Assembly (NCBI GenBank): GCA_903924075.1
Contig: CAIYAG010000178.1
Span: forward strand, 1 to 33,336
Direction of reading: 5' to 3'
Origin: an uncultured Bacteroidota bacterium
GTDB lineage: Bacteria; Bacteroidota; Bacteroidia; Chitinophagales; Chitinophagaceae
Length of the DNA: 33,336 bases
A program made the translations under genes and the position numbers. Within the stretch, counting starts at the first letter, position 1, and every line of letters begins with the position of its first letter. The notes under the pieces were generated by a model. That model ran no database searches. It had not been told where the DNA came from and worked only from the letters and a program-made list of their open reading frames with translations. Below, piece after piece: positions 8,787 through 16,727 of this stretch.

Positions 8787-9278
8787 TTATTGCATTTTAG
8801 GGCTTTCGAAAAACCAGAAATTCTTTTCCGCCTCTCTAAATTCGTTCCAGTGTTTGATGGAGACCTTCACTGCAAAAATTCCGCAGGTAGGCATATTGTC
8901 GATCTGCGTCTCAGATAAACTATTTACAAAATCAGTGATGCCAGGATTGTGTGCAAAAATGGCAATGCTATTCAAATCATCATCGAGGTCATCAATGATA
9001 TCATAAAACACATGCGATGGGGCATGGTATAATTTATCGTACGACTTGATATTAATTTTTTTTAGTCCCAGTTCTTTTGCAAAATAACTAGCGGTTGAGA
9101 AGGCCCGGTTTGCGGTACTAGAAATAATGGCATCAACATGTATACCCTTTTCAGATAATAGTTTTGCCATTCTGGGAGCATCGCTATTACCTCGGTCGTT
9201 CAGCGGACGATCGAAATCATCAATCACCGCATCATTCCAACTGCTCTTGGCGTGTCTGATCACCAATAATTGCTTCAT
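8787..9278 (-). CDS. SixA-type histidine phosphatase
   Basis: A 163-residue member of the histidine phosphatase (phosphoglycerate mutase-like) superfamily. The N-terminal catalytic motif reads LLVIRHAKSSW: RHA in place of RHG is the hallmark of the SixA branch, which in E. coli removes phosphate from a histidine kinase phosphotransfer domain. The second catalytic His is in FAHNPGITDF (about residue 111), and further conserved residues lie in RPLNDRG and ISSTANRA. Many Bacteroidota members are annotated only as histidine phosphatases, and the physiological substrate is unknown. It is divergent from mnmH with only 39 bases between the two ATGs, so the two genes share one very compact promoter region. 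Confidence 0.88.
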   Translation of the reverse strand: MKQLLVIRHAKSSWNDAVIDDFDRPLNDRGNSDAPRMAKLLSEKGIHVDAIISSTANRAFSTASYFAKELGLKKINIKSYDKLYHAPSHVFYDIIDDLDDDLNSIAIFAHNPGITDFVNSLSETQIDNMPTCGIFAVKVSIKHWNEFREAEKNFWFFESPKMQ

Positions 9279-9282
9279 GTCT

Positions 9283-9290
9283 TAAAGTTA
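9283..9290 (-). promoter_or_regulatory. Candidate -7 box for the sixA-like gene
   Basis: On the minus strand this reads TAACTTTA, one mismatch from TAnnTTTG, ending four bases before the ATG at 9278. It occupies the place where a -33 element for the opposing mnmH promoter would fall. Confidence 0.3.
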
Positions 9291-9304
9291 CCATAAACTA
9301 ATCT

Positions 9305-9312
9305 TATTTTTG
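9305..9312 (+). promoter_or_regulatory. Candidate -7 box for mnmH
   Basis: TATTTTTG matches TAnnTTTG exactly and ends five bases before the mnmH ATG at 9318, so the mRNA would be nearly leaderless. A -33 TTG is not visible at the usual distance. Confidence 0.42.
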
Positions 9313-9317
9313 TATCG

Positions 9318-10436
9318 ATGTCCATTCAACGTGTAAGTATTTCCGAATTTTTAAGTCTCGCACAAAACTATCCTGTTTTGGACGTGAGAAGTCCGGGCGA
9401 ATTTGCACACGCACATATTCCTGGAGCCCATAGTTTACCCTTGTTTACTGATGAAGAAAGAAAGGTAGTAGGTACTGCCTATAAACAACAATCAAAGCAG
9501 GTAGCTGTAAAAATTGGGTTGAAATATTTTGGTGTGAAAATGGTTGATATGGTTGAAACCGTTGAAAAACTAGTTAAAGAATTACAGCCCAAAGCAACAA
9601 AACAAGAACCCACAACTAATGTATTTCAACCATCTACGGTTTTGGTACATTGCTGGCGTGGAGGTATGCGCAGTGCCGGTGTAGCATGGTTATTAGATTT
9701 GTATGGCTTTAAAGTATATACACTTGCCGGTGGTTATAAAGGCTATCGGAATTGGGTATTGGAACAATTTGTAAAAGAGTATCCCATACATGTTTTGGGT
9801 GGCTATACCGGATCTGGTAAAACCGAAGTATTAAAAGCATTATCAAAAAGAGGATATACTGTGATTGATTTGGAAGGTATTGCCCATCACAAAGGATCTG
9901 CTTTTGGTGCCATGGGATTACCTGATCAACCATCGCAGGAACAATTCGAAAATATTCTGGCGGGCGAGCTGGTTCAGGGCTTAGCTCTATCAGTATCAGA
10001 TGAATCCCTAGAATTTCAAAGAACGATTTGGTTAGAAGATGAAAGTCAGCGGATCGGAACAGTGAACATCCCATCAGTTCTATTTCAACAAATACGGAAA
10101 AAGAAAGTGTTTTTCCTTGAGATTCCATTTGAATCAAGACTTAATTATATCAACCTTCACTATGGAAAATTTGCAAAGTCGGAGTTGGTAAATGCAGTGA
10201 TCAGAATTAAAAAGCGATTAGGCGGATTAGAAACTAAAACCGCCATGAACTTTTTATTAGAAGATGATACCAAGGAGGCATTCAGGGTGCTGCTACAATA
10301 TTACGATAAGCTTTACAGCAAGAATCTTGAAAACAATCGTGAGAATATTGCTCAAATAGTTACTAAGTTGATTTGCGAAGAAGTGCATGAAATTGCCAAC
10401 TCTGAAAAAATAAATACCATCATTACCAATGGATGA
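9318..10436 (+). CDS. mnmH: tRNA 2-selenouridine/geranyl-2-thiouridine synthase MnmH
   Basis: MnmH (SelU, YbbB) replaces sulfur with selenium at wobble 2-thiouridine in tRNAs for Lys, Glu and Gln, through a geranylated intermediate. The 372-residue protein has the expected order. A rhodanese domain (about residues 8-150) begins LDVRSPGEFAHAHIPGA and carries the active-site Cys in HCWRGGMRS (C112). A P-loop domain follows with GGYTGSGKTE at about 161-170. E. coli MnmH is about 364 residues; a small insertion lies just before the active-site loop (about 93-106). No selD is in the window, so whether selenium is actually used here is unknown. The last 14 bases overlap the end of the opposing Nramp-like gene. 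Confidence 0.93.
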   Translation: MSIQRVSISEFLSLAQNYPVLDVRSPGEFAHAHIPGAHSLPLFTDEERKVVGTAYKQQSKQVAVKIGLKYFGVKMVDMVETVEKLVKELQPKATKQEPTTNVFQPSTVLVHCWRGGMRSAGVAWLLDLYGFKVYTLAGGYKGYRNWVLEQFVKEYPIHVLGGYTGSGKTEVLKALSKRGYTVIDLEGIAHHKGSAFGAMGLPDQPSQEQFENILAGELVQGLALSVSDESLEFQRTIWLEDESQRIGTVNIPSVLFQQIRKKKVFFLEIPFESRLNYINLHYGKFAKSELVNAVIRIKKRLGGLETKTAMNFLLEDDTKEAFRVLLQYYDKLYSKNLENNRENIAQIVTKLICEEVHEIANSEKINTIITNG

Positions 10437-11595
10437 TCGTATCGATACCTAAATAACTCATCACTATCACAACGAACCATCCTACTATAAGTAAAACAGT
10501 GGAATGCTTGTAATTTTGAACGAGGCTGGTTTTTCTTACCGCAACTAACATGAGCGCTAATGCAAAGGGAAGTATGAATCCATTGAGTGCGCCAACTGTA
10601 ACCAAGATCTTTACAGGATTTCCAATAAACAGAAATACGCCGGTAGAGAACACGATGAAAAAACTGATCAGCCACCGATAGTTTTTTTCGATCCATGGAT
10701 GAAAGGTTCTCAGAAAAGATACGGAAGTATACGCTGCTCCAACAACTGATGTGATAGCAGCACTCCACATCACAATGCCAAAAAATCGATACCCCAATTC
10801 GCCAGCCGCTAATTTAAAAACAGAAGCAGGGGGATTGGTTTTGTCTAAAATCCCGCCATGCATAATTACTCCCAATGCTGCTAAAAAAAGAACAAAGCGC
10901 ATGAGTGCTGTAATTAGAATTCCAGTAACTGCACTTTTATTTACCTGAGGCAAGGCTGCTTCTCCTTTAATACCGGCATCTAACAATCGATGCCCGCCTG
11001 CAAAACAAATATATCCACCAACGGTTCCTCCTACCAAAGTTACAATTGCAGTGGTGCTAATTGTTGTTGGAAAAAAGCTATGCTGGATTGCATCAGCAAT
11101 GGGTGGATGTGAACTAAACGCTACATAGATGGTAAGCAAGATCATCAACACACCTAAAATTTTGGTGAACTGATCCATCATTTTTCCGGCTTCCTTCATC
11201 CAAAAAATAAATAATGCAATAACACAACTAATGATGGCGCCGTAGGCTGTGTCCATACCTGTTAATACATTTAACCCAAGGCCACACCCTCCGATGTTTC
11301 CAATATTAAAAGCGAGTCCACCCAACACAATTAATCCCGACAATAAATATCCCATACCTGGCAACAATTCATTAGCTAAGTCCTGTGCTCGTTTTTCTGT
11401 GACTGCCAATATGCGCCAGATATTCATTTGCGCACCAATATCCAATAATATAGAAATGATGATCACAAAACCAAAACTTGATAATAGTTTTTCTGTGAAC
11501 ACAGTTGTTTGTGTCAGAAAACCCGGGCCAATAGCAGATGTAGCCATTAAGAATGCTGCACCCATGATAGCAGAACTGTGCACAAATTTTTTCAC
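10423..11595 (-). CDS. Nramp-related transporter of the 5-oxoprolinase operon (YcsG-like)
   Basis: A polytopic membrane protein of 390 residues with about ten or eleven transmembrane helices, of the Nramp/MntH (COG1914) superfamily. It is the last gene of an operon with pxpB, pxpC and pxpA, matching the Bacillus subtilis ycsF-ycsG-kipI-kipA neighbourhood as I recall it. The first helix has AIGPGFLTQT where metal-transporting Nramps have DPGN, so the metal-binding Asp and Asn are missing. The helix-6 region reads GGYICFAGGHRLLD instead of the usual MPH-type motif. A metal is therefore unlikely to be the substrate; 5-oxoproline or a related compound is inferred from context. Translation probably starts at GTG 11595, one base after the pxpA stop; an ATG ten codons later is the alternative. 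Confidence 0.85.
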   Translation of the reverse strand: MKKFVHSSAIMGAAFLMATSAIGPGFLTQTTVFTEKLLSSFGFVIIISILLDIGAQMNIWRILAVTEKRAQDLANELLPGMGYLLSGLIVLGGLAFNIGNIGGCGLGLNVLTGMDTAYGAIISCVIALFIFWMKEAGKMMDQFTKILGVLMILLTIYVAFSSHPPIADAIQHSFFPTTISTTAIVTLVGGTVGGYICFAGGHRLLDAGIKGEAALPQVNKSAVTGILITALMRFVLFLAALGVIMHGGILDKTNPPASVFKLAAGELGYRFFGIVMWSAAITSVVGAAYTSVSFLRTFHPWIEKNYRWLISFFIVFSTGVFLFIGNPVKILVTVGALNGFILPFALALMLVAVRKTSLVQNYKHSTVLLIVGWFVVIVMSYLGIDTIIHW

Positions 11596-11596
11596 G

Positions 11597-12340
11597 CTAA
11601 ATAGTTTGGATGGTAATGTTGTTTTCTACTAATGTTTTCCTGATTTGCGATGCGAATGCCACAGCATGGGTTCCATCACCATGAATGCAAATCGTATCTG
11701 CTTTTATAGGAATGATTGCTCCAGAAATTGTTGTAACATTTTTTTCATTGATCATTTGTAATACCTGTTGCAAACTGTCTTTTGTGTTTTCAATCAACGC
11801 ACCTGGTAATGATCTAGGCGTAAGGCTTCCATCTAATTGATAGGTTCGATCTGCAAATGTTTCAGATGCTGTAGCTAGTTTCAATGCTGTTGCTTCAGAA
11901 ATTAAATAACTACCACTCAATCCGTATAAAATAAAATTGGCATCAACAGATCTTACAGCAGCTGCAATGGTTCTGGCCAAGCTGGCATCGCGGGCGGCCA
12001 TATTATATAATGCGCCGTGTGGTTTAATATGATGTAGTTTCTCTCCAAAACCTGCTGCAATTTTTTGGAGAATAAAAATTTGATCAGTAATCAAATCGAA
12101 TAATTGTGGCAAACTGATTGGCATTTCGATCCTTCCAAAATTTACTTTATCGTTGAACCCGGGATGCGCTCCAATTGCAACCTGGTATTTCAATGCAAGT
12201 TCAATTGTAAGCTTCATACTTTCTTCATCGCCAGCATGATAACCACATGCAATATTTGCACTACTGATCAACGGCATCAACAATGCATCATTGCTGAGGC
12301 CTTCACCCATATCACAATTAAGATCAACGATTTTATTCAT
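11597..12340 (-). CDS. pxpA: 5-oxoprolinase subunit A (LamB/YcsF family)
   Basis: PxpA is one of three proteins that together hydrolyse 5-oxoproline (pyroglutamate) to glutamate with ATP. The family signature begins at once: VDLNCDMGEGLSND, then SSANIACGYHAGD and IGAHPGFND, with KPHGALYN further on. These are conserved Asp/His/Gly motifs of the LamB/YcsF fold. The chosen ATG at 12340 gives 247 residues, close to E. coli PxpA (about 244), and starts MNKIVDLNCD as homologues do. An upstream in-frame start at 12376 would add 12 residues inside pxpC and is less likely. The ATG overlaps the pxpC stop by eight bases (ATGAATAA), which indicates translational coupling. Older annotations call this family lactam utilization protein. 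Confidence 0.92.
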   Translation of the reverse strand: MNKIVDLNCDMGEGLSNDALLMPLISSANIACGYHAGDEESMKLTIELALKYQVAIGAHPGFNDKVNFGRIEMPISLPQLFDLITDQIFILQKIAAGFGEKLHHIKPHGALYNMAARDASLARTIAAAVRSVDANFILYGLSGSYLISEATALKLATASETFADRTYQLDGSLTPRSLPGALIENTKDSLQQVLQMINEKNVTTISGAIIPIKADTICIHGDGTHAVAFASQIRKTLVENNITIQTI

Positions 12341-13310
12341 TTTTAAAATACTCTTGTAGTCGGAAGTTACAGGCATTTTGTAGTTGTTGCAAATTCTGTT
12401 GTTGCTGTAAATAAATTACTTCCGCTTCATCACGGGTGATCAATTCAAACTGGATCGATTCTCCGGCCGAAACCTGTGAAAGTGTAGGGAGCGAGCTAGA
12501 TGCAACATGTCCGATGCGGGGATATCCGCCTGTAGTTTGATGATCGGCCATGAGCACAATCATTTGCGCATTAGGGAGTAATTGTATCGTACCAAAACTC
12601 ACTGCAGAAGAAAGACACTCTTTTTTGTTACCCAACAAAAGTGCCTGCCCTTCTAGGCGATACCCCATGCGATTACTATGTGCACTGATTTTGAATTTAT
12701 TGGTGACCATTCCTGACTGAGAAATTTTTTCGAGCAGAGGGTATTCTGCTCCTGGCATAAAAGCAATTAAATTATCCGTATAAAATTCAGCCATGCTTGC
12801 ACGCCAAGGCAAGTGCGTTAGCGTATCAATTTCCAGATCCTCACGATTATTAAATTCCAACAAATCGTTCTTAATTAAATTTCTTCCTTCTTGTCCGCCC
12901 TTATGCAATAAAATGGAAGTGCTACTACTACCCAGCCATTGACTGGTTAGAAACCCTTCTTCTACTGAGAGATACACTTTTGAACCCTTTTTGTGTTTGG
13001 TAAATCTCAATTCAGATTTTGCAGGAACGAGTATGGCTTGATTGGTCAACACTTCCTTACCATTGATCTCCGCACCGAAATCTGCACCAGTCAATGCGAT
13101 CATCATCGATGTCTCGAACAAAATTGTTGCAGCTGGAAAATGCATTTCTAAAACCGGCTCATCAATTTTATTTCCTAATAAGGTATTGGCAACAGTTGAA
13201 GCTATCCGATCCATTACACCACCAGGAGGGATTCCCAATTGCTGGAAACCATAGCGGCCCATATCTTGGATGCTATCTGCAATTCCGGGTTTAATAATAC
13301 GCAATCCCAT
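12333..13310 (-). CDS. pxpC: 5-oxoprolinase subunit C (KipA / biotin-dependent carboxyltransferase-like)
   Basis: PxpC pairs with PxpB; together with PxpA they form prokaryotic 5-oxoprolinase. The protein shows the KipA/allophanate-hydrolase subunit 2 pattern: IIKPGIADSIQDMGRYG at the N-terminus, then LGIPPGGVMDR, the LTGADFGAEING motif, and TGGYPRIGHV near residue 270. The ATG at 13310 gives 325 residues and begins MGLRIIKPGI as expected. It overlaps the pxpB stop by one base (TAATG), a classic coupling arrangement. A longer frame to 13367 would place 19 extra residues inside pxpB and is rejected. Public annotations of this family often read biotin-dependent carboxyltransferase or urea amidolyase-related; the three-gene context argues for PxpC. 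Confidence 0.92.
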   Translation of the reverse strand: MGLRIIKPGIADSIQDMGRYGFQQLGIPPGGVMDRIASTVANTLLGNKIDEPVLEMHFPAATILFETSMMIALTGADFGAEINGKEVLTNQAILVPAKSELRFTKHKKGSKVYLSVEEGFLTSQWLGSSSTSILLHKGGQEGRNLIKNDLLEFNNREDLEIDTLTHLPWRASMAEFYTDNLIAFMPGAEYPLLEKISQSGMVTNKFKISAHSNRMGYRLEGQALLLGNKKECLSSAVSFGTIQLLPNAQMIVLMADHQTTGGYPRIGHVASSSLPTLSQVSAGESIQFELITRDEAEVIYLQQQQNLQQLQNACNFRLQEYFKNE

Positions 13311-14035
13311 TAGCTCCGTTTGTTTTTCAGGTGATGGAATTCTTCGAGACTGATTGCATGAAAACAAACCTGATTGCCAGGTTCTAAAAGGGTTGGATTT
13401 TCTTTTGTTGCATCAAAAAACTGCAACGGTGTTTGTCCGATGAGCTGCCAACCTCCGGGAGAATCAAATGGATAGATCCCGGTTTGAGATCCTGCAATAC
13501 CCACACTACCTGCGGGTACATTTATGCGTGGACTTGCTTTTCTTGGACTTGCAATACGGTCATCAACTGTTCCCATATATGCGAAGCCGGGCAAAAAGCC
13601 AATCATATAGATCCGATAAATTTTACTACAATGGATCTCAATGATCTCTTCCATCTTAAGTTGATGCAAAGAAGCCAATTCTTGTAAATCGGGAGCCAGG
13701 CTTAGATCATAGCAAACTGGGATATTTATCTTACGACCTTCAAATTCACTGGACTCATTTGATAGTAACGCTTCTGTAACTATCAATTTTGTTTCTACAT
13801 ATTTATAAGCCGAATGCTCGCCTGCGATTTTCTTGATTTTAACGAGATCGTAAATTATACTAATAGAATGATAAGCTGGAATAACGTCAAGCACTGCATC
13901 GGACTGCCAGTTCTTTAATAATTTGTACAGTTGAAAGATCTTTTTATTGACAGTTTCGCTCATCTCTCCCCCATAATCAAGGGTAATACCCTGATCCCCG
14001 ATGGGATAGATCTGGTATGCTGCAGTTTGTACCAC
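13310..14035 (-). CDS. pxpB: 5-oxoprolinase subunit B (KipI family)
   Basis: First gene of the pxpB-pxpC-pxpA-transporter operon. The 241-residue protein has the KipI/allophanate-hydrolase subunit 1 layout. The N-terminal domain begins YPIGDQGITLDYG. The C-terminal cyclophilin-like domain carries IGFLPGFAYMG, then ASPRINVPAGSVGIAG, YPFDSPGGWQLIGQTP and a terminal PGNQVCFHAI. In Bacillus the homologue KipI also inhibits the sporulation kinase KinA; no such role is expected here. Translation appears to start at GTG 14035. No in-frame ATG lies upstream within the short divergent region shared with the sigma factor gene. The stop overlaps the pxpC start. B. subtilis KipI is about 240 residues. 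Confidence 0.9.
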   Translation of the reverse strand: MVQTAAYQIYPIGDQGITLDYGGEMSETVNKKIFQLYKLLKNWQSDAVLDVIPAYHSISIIYDLVKIKKIAGEHSAYKYVETKLIVTEALLSNESSEFEGRKINIPVCYDLSLAPDLQELASLHQLKMEEIIEIHCSKIYRIYMIGFLPGFAYMGTVDDRIASPRKASPRINVPAGSVGIAGSQTGIYPFDSPGGWQLIGQTPLQFFDATKENPTLLEPGNQVCFHAISLEEFHHLKNKRS

Positions 14036-14119
14036 AGTACAAGTTAAAACAACCCTAAGACTATTTTATCAGTTATTTAAAAAAATATAGAAAATGAAGG
14101 TTCGCGCTTACTGTAACTT

Positions 14120-14127
14120 TATTTTTG
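14120..14127 (+). promoter_or_regulatory. Candidate -7 box for the sigma factor operon
   Basis: TATTTTTG matches TAnnTTTG and lies 56 bases before the ATG at 14184, giving a normal leader. No TTG is seen at the -33 position. The divergent region 14036-14183 has no other structure I can identify. Confidence 0.3.
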
Positions 14128-14183
14128 GATTCGTGCAACCATTTTAATTTTTTACGCATTTAATCATTAGGCAACAATACTGA

Positions 14184-14741
14184 ATGGAACTTAAGGCAAT
14201 ATTGAAGGAATGCAAAGCAAACAGCATTACAGCACAAAAATGCCTGTACGATCGTTACGTGCGATTCTTTTTTCTTTTTTGCAGAAGGTATATGCGTACC
14301 AATGAATCGGCTGAAGAGTGCATGATGAATGGGTTTTTAAAAATTTATGAAAGCCTCGCATCCTTTGAATATCAAAGTGATGCCGCAAGTGTAGCATGGA
14401 TGAAGAAGATTATGTTGAATGCATGCTTGCAGGAATTACGAAAAAGAGAACGGTTTCTCCTGGTAGCTGAAGATCTGGCTGATGAAATAGCAACTGATTA
14501 TTCAGCGATTGATTTTTTAAGCGCAGAGGAATTATTCAAGTTGATCACCAAATTGCCCATTGGTTATAGAACAGTTTTTAATTTATATGCAGTGGAAGGA
14601 TTGAAGCACATTGAAATTGCAAGGGAACTGGGTATTAGCGAGGGAACTAGTAAAAGTCAGTTCAACAAAGCAAGAACACTGTTACAGCAAATGCTGCTAG
14701 CAGAAAACAAAGAATGGTATGTTAGCAGAAGATCGAAATAA
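14184..14741 (+). CDS. ECF-type RNA polymerase sigma factor
   Basis: A 185-residue extracytoplasmic-function sigma-70 factor. Region 2 is at about residues 15-85, with LYDRYVRFFFLFCRRYM and the -10-recognition helix around FLKIYESLASFEYQ. Region 4 is at about 125-175, with the helix-turn-helix LKHIEIARELGISEGTSKSQFNKAR that reads the -35-type element. The length is typical of this group. Its stop overlaps the start of the next gene by 23 bases, and a third gene follows, so the three are probably one operon. The second gene is a single-pass membrane protein in the position where an anti-sigma factor often lies. The sigma factor may direct its own operon; target promoters cannot be predicted from this window. 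Confidence 0.92.
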   Translation: MELKAILKECKANSITAQKCLYDRYVRFFFLFCRRYMRTNESAEECMMNGFLKIYESLASFEYQSDAASVAWMKKIMLNACLQELRKRERFLLVAEDLADEIATDYSAIDFLSAEELFKLITKLPIGYRTVFNLYAVEGLKHIEIARELGISEGTSKSQFNKARTLLQQMLLAENKEWYVSRRSK

Positions 14742-15432
14742 AATAATTAGCGAAAAGCTGCAGGCTTTTGACCAGCTGCCAGAAGGATTTGATTTTTCTT
14801 CAGATGCGGTTTGGCAGCAACTAGAAACGAAACTATTGCAACAAAAGAAGCCTAGTGGTTTTCGTTTGTATGTAAAATACTTGGTTGCAGCTTCTATCAT
14901 TCTTGCGATCAGTTTAATGGCCGTTTTATTGATTCGAAAGCAAGTTCCACCTGCTCTAACAAATATTGCTTCAAAAGAAAGGCAGCTTCCAATTAAAGCA
15001 GGCCTTAAATTAATTGTGGATGCAAAAATTGAACCTACAAAAAAAGAACTGCGTAATTATTCGTCTACTAAAAAAAGCCCAATCGTTTTACCAGTTGCAA
15101 CCACAATTGCAGCAGAACCTATACTATCTGCTTCAGAACCCAATCAGAATTTGATGCAACAACCAGCTTCAGAAACAACAGCAACTATCACATCTACCGT
15201 AGTTGCAACTATGAAAGAAAAGAAGCTACCGATCATAAAAAATCGTTTGCCCATTATTCATATCAATGAATTGAGCCGAGCGCCTGAACCCATTTATACT
15301 AAGAGTAGCAATAAAAATATGTATTTAAATGAGGTTGAAGAAGCGGTATTACCCGCTGAGCATCCCAAACCTTGGTGGCAACCAAAACCCAAGACCGCAA
15401 ATCCTATCATCAGTTTAACAGACAATCAATAA
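14719..15432 (+). CDS. Single-pass membrane protein, possible anti-sigma factor
   Basis: I do not recognise a named family in this 237-residue protein. Residues 1-50 are soluble and charged (for example FDQLPEGFDFSSDAVWQQLETKL). One strong transmembrane segment follows at about 51-72 (LVAASIILAISLMAVLLI), then about 165 residues of extracytoplasmic, Lys/Pro/Thr-rich, low-complexity sequence with PKPWWQPKPK near the end. A short cytosolic N-terminus, one helix and a periplasmic tail, directly downstream of and overlapping an ECF sigma gene, is the usual anti-sigma layout. However, I see no zinc-binding HxxxCxxC motif. The role is inferred from position and topology only. The ATG at 14719 lies inside the sigma gene. 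Confidence 0.72.
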   Translation: MLAEDRNKIISEKLQAFDQLPEGFDFSSDAVWQQLETKLLQQKKPSGFRLYVKYLVAASIILAISLMAVLLIRKQVPPALTNIASKERQLPIKAGLKLIVDAKIEPTKKELRNYSSTKKSPIVLPVATTIAAEPILSASEPNQNLMQQPASETTATITSTVVATMKEKKLPIIKNRLPIIHINELSRAPEPIYTKSSNKNMYLNEVEEAVLPAEHPKPWWQPKPKTANPIISLTDNQ

Positions 15433-15434
15433 CC

Positions 15435-16601
15435 ATGAATAAGATCATCATTTGCTTCCTGTTTGTTGCAGGTATGGCTACTGCTTTGCAGGCACAAAAC
15501 AGAAATGCTAGCGATATCCCTTTTAATATGTCGGAATATCAATACAATTATCCCAAACCGGGTGCTGGTAAGGCGCGCTTCTTTTTCTATGCTGTGAATA
15601 ATAGTACCAGAGTCATCATCGATCTAATCAATATCAAACAAGTAAAATATTTGCCTAATCTAGATTCATTGGTCAATACTATTAAACCCAATTTGCGATT
15701 GCTGGCAGATTCATTTAAAAATGATGCATTCAATAGAAGGGTAGACTATATTGTAAATGGCCCCTTTCCACAAATCAGAATTCGTAATTACGATAAGGAA
15801 CCCCAGCAGTTTGTTGTGAAAGATGGCAATTTGAATCAATTAAAAACAGAACAAGATACCGTCCGCATTAAGGCTTATATGGAAGTAACTAAAGAAGATG
15901 TTTTGAGTAGCGATATGAAAAACTATCCTTCCAATAAACCGGAAATGCAGCCCTACTTTATTACTTTAATTTTAAACAATTGTGCCGACCTGTTTCAATT
16001 ACCTGAGAATAGCTTACAAGCTTGCGTAACAAAACTAAAAACAGATTTGAACGCATCATATATCGCAACAGCCGATCCTAAAGCCAAGTACAACGCAAGT
16101 TTTAATATGCGTACGAATAAAATGTTTAGTCCGGGTAACCTCAAATGGATCAAAAACCCAGGCTCTGTGCAAGAATTAGTACCCAATATTTATGCTGGAT
16201 TTCAATATACCAATGGAATTTTTGTACCCTCTTTTTCTGCAGGCTTACGATATACTTTTGCCAACAGACAAAACAGTACCAAGCGAATCTATGCTATGTG
16301 GGAGCCCCATTTTTTCTTTAGTAAAGACCTACTCAATAAAACCATTACAGACAGAAACGATTTTATTACGCTTCGTTATATCAGTATTGAAACCAGAAAA
16401 AAAGAATCCTTTGATTTTGTTGGCAATGTATCACTAGGTTATCTGATTCGTAAACAAGGCAATTGGTTTGAACCTAATACTTTTAAAGTGGGCATCCCCG
16501 GTGTTAGAAGTGGCTGGTTACAATTAGAACCCGAATTTTTCTTTCACGATTTTTTAAAGGGGGTGAGTCCGTCTATCAAACTAACTATTCATTATGAATA
16601 G
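15435..16601 (+). CDS. Exported protein, possible outer-membrane barrel
   Basis: This 388-residue protein begins at ATG 15435, two bases after the stop of the membrane protein. A longer frame from 15372 would start inside that gene and would bury the signal peptide (residues 1-20, IIICFLFVAGMATALQA, cleavage before QN). I do not recognise a named family. The C-terminal half (about residues 235-388) alternates aromatic and polar residues in strand-like pieces, such as IYAGFQYTNGIFVPSFSAGLRYTF and FDFVGNVSLGYLI. It ends in an aromatic-rich LTIHYE, suggesting a small beta-barrel or outer-membrane-associated protein; this is inference. As the third gene of the sigma operon it is a plausible output or envelope partner of the regulatory pair. 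Confidence 0.72.
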   Translation: MNKIIICFLFVAGMATALQAQNRNASDIPFNMSEYQYNYPKPGAGKARFFFYAVNNSTRVIIDLINIKQVKYLPNLDSLVNTIKPNLRLLADSFKNDAFNRRVDYIVNGPFPQIRIRNYDKEPQQFVVKDGNLNQLKTEQDTVRIKAYMEVTKEDVLSSDMKNYPSNKPEMQPYFITLILNNCADLFQLPENSLQACVTKLKTDLNASYIATADPKAKYNASFNMRTNKMFSPGNLKWIKNPGSVQELVPNIYAGFQYTNGIFVPSFSAGLRYTFANRQNSTKRIYAMWEPHFFFSKDLLNKTITDRNDFITLRYISIETRKKESFDFVGNVSLGYLIRKQGNWFEPNTFKVGIPGVRSGWLQLEPEFFFHDFLKGVSPSIKLTIHYE

Positions 16602-16633
16602 TTGAACCAAAAAATATGTAAATTACACGCTAC

Positions 16634-16709
16634 GACTTCGTAGCTCAGTTGGTAGAGCAGCTGACTCTTAATCAGCGGACCCAGGGTTCGAGTCCCTGCG
16701 AGGTCACCA
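16634..16709 (+). tRNA. tRNA-Lys(CTT)
   Basis: This 76-base sequence folds as a complete cloverleaf. The acceptor stem GACTTCG pairs with CGAGGTC (one G-T pair). The D arm contains AGCTCAGTTGGTAGAGC. The anticodon stem GCTGA/TCAGC encloses the loop CTCTTAA, giving anticodon CTT, which reads the AAG lysine codon. The T arm is CAGGG-TTCGAGT-CCCTG. The 3' CCA is encoded. The mscS start lies 18 bases downstream. Confidence 0.97.
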
Positions 16710-16727
16710 TTCATTAAAAAACCTGTT

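Noticed and set aside
9709-10137. Minus-strand open frame of 142 codons within mnmH
   Set aside because: It is fully antisense to the P-loop domain of MnmH and has no recognisable features.
10352-10768. Minus-strand open frame of 138 codons over the mnmH and Nramp-like ends
   Set aside because: It overlaps two well-supported genes in another frame, with shadow-like composition rich in Cys, Ser and Trp.
11249-11632. Plus-strand open frame of 127 codons antisense to the Nramp-like gene
   Set aside because: It is the complement of transmembrane coding sequence, Pro/Asn/Ile-rich, with no motif.
15372-15434. Longer start for the exported protein at 15372
   Set aside because: It would overlap the upstream membrane protein gene and place 21 charged residues before an otherwise perfect signal peptide.
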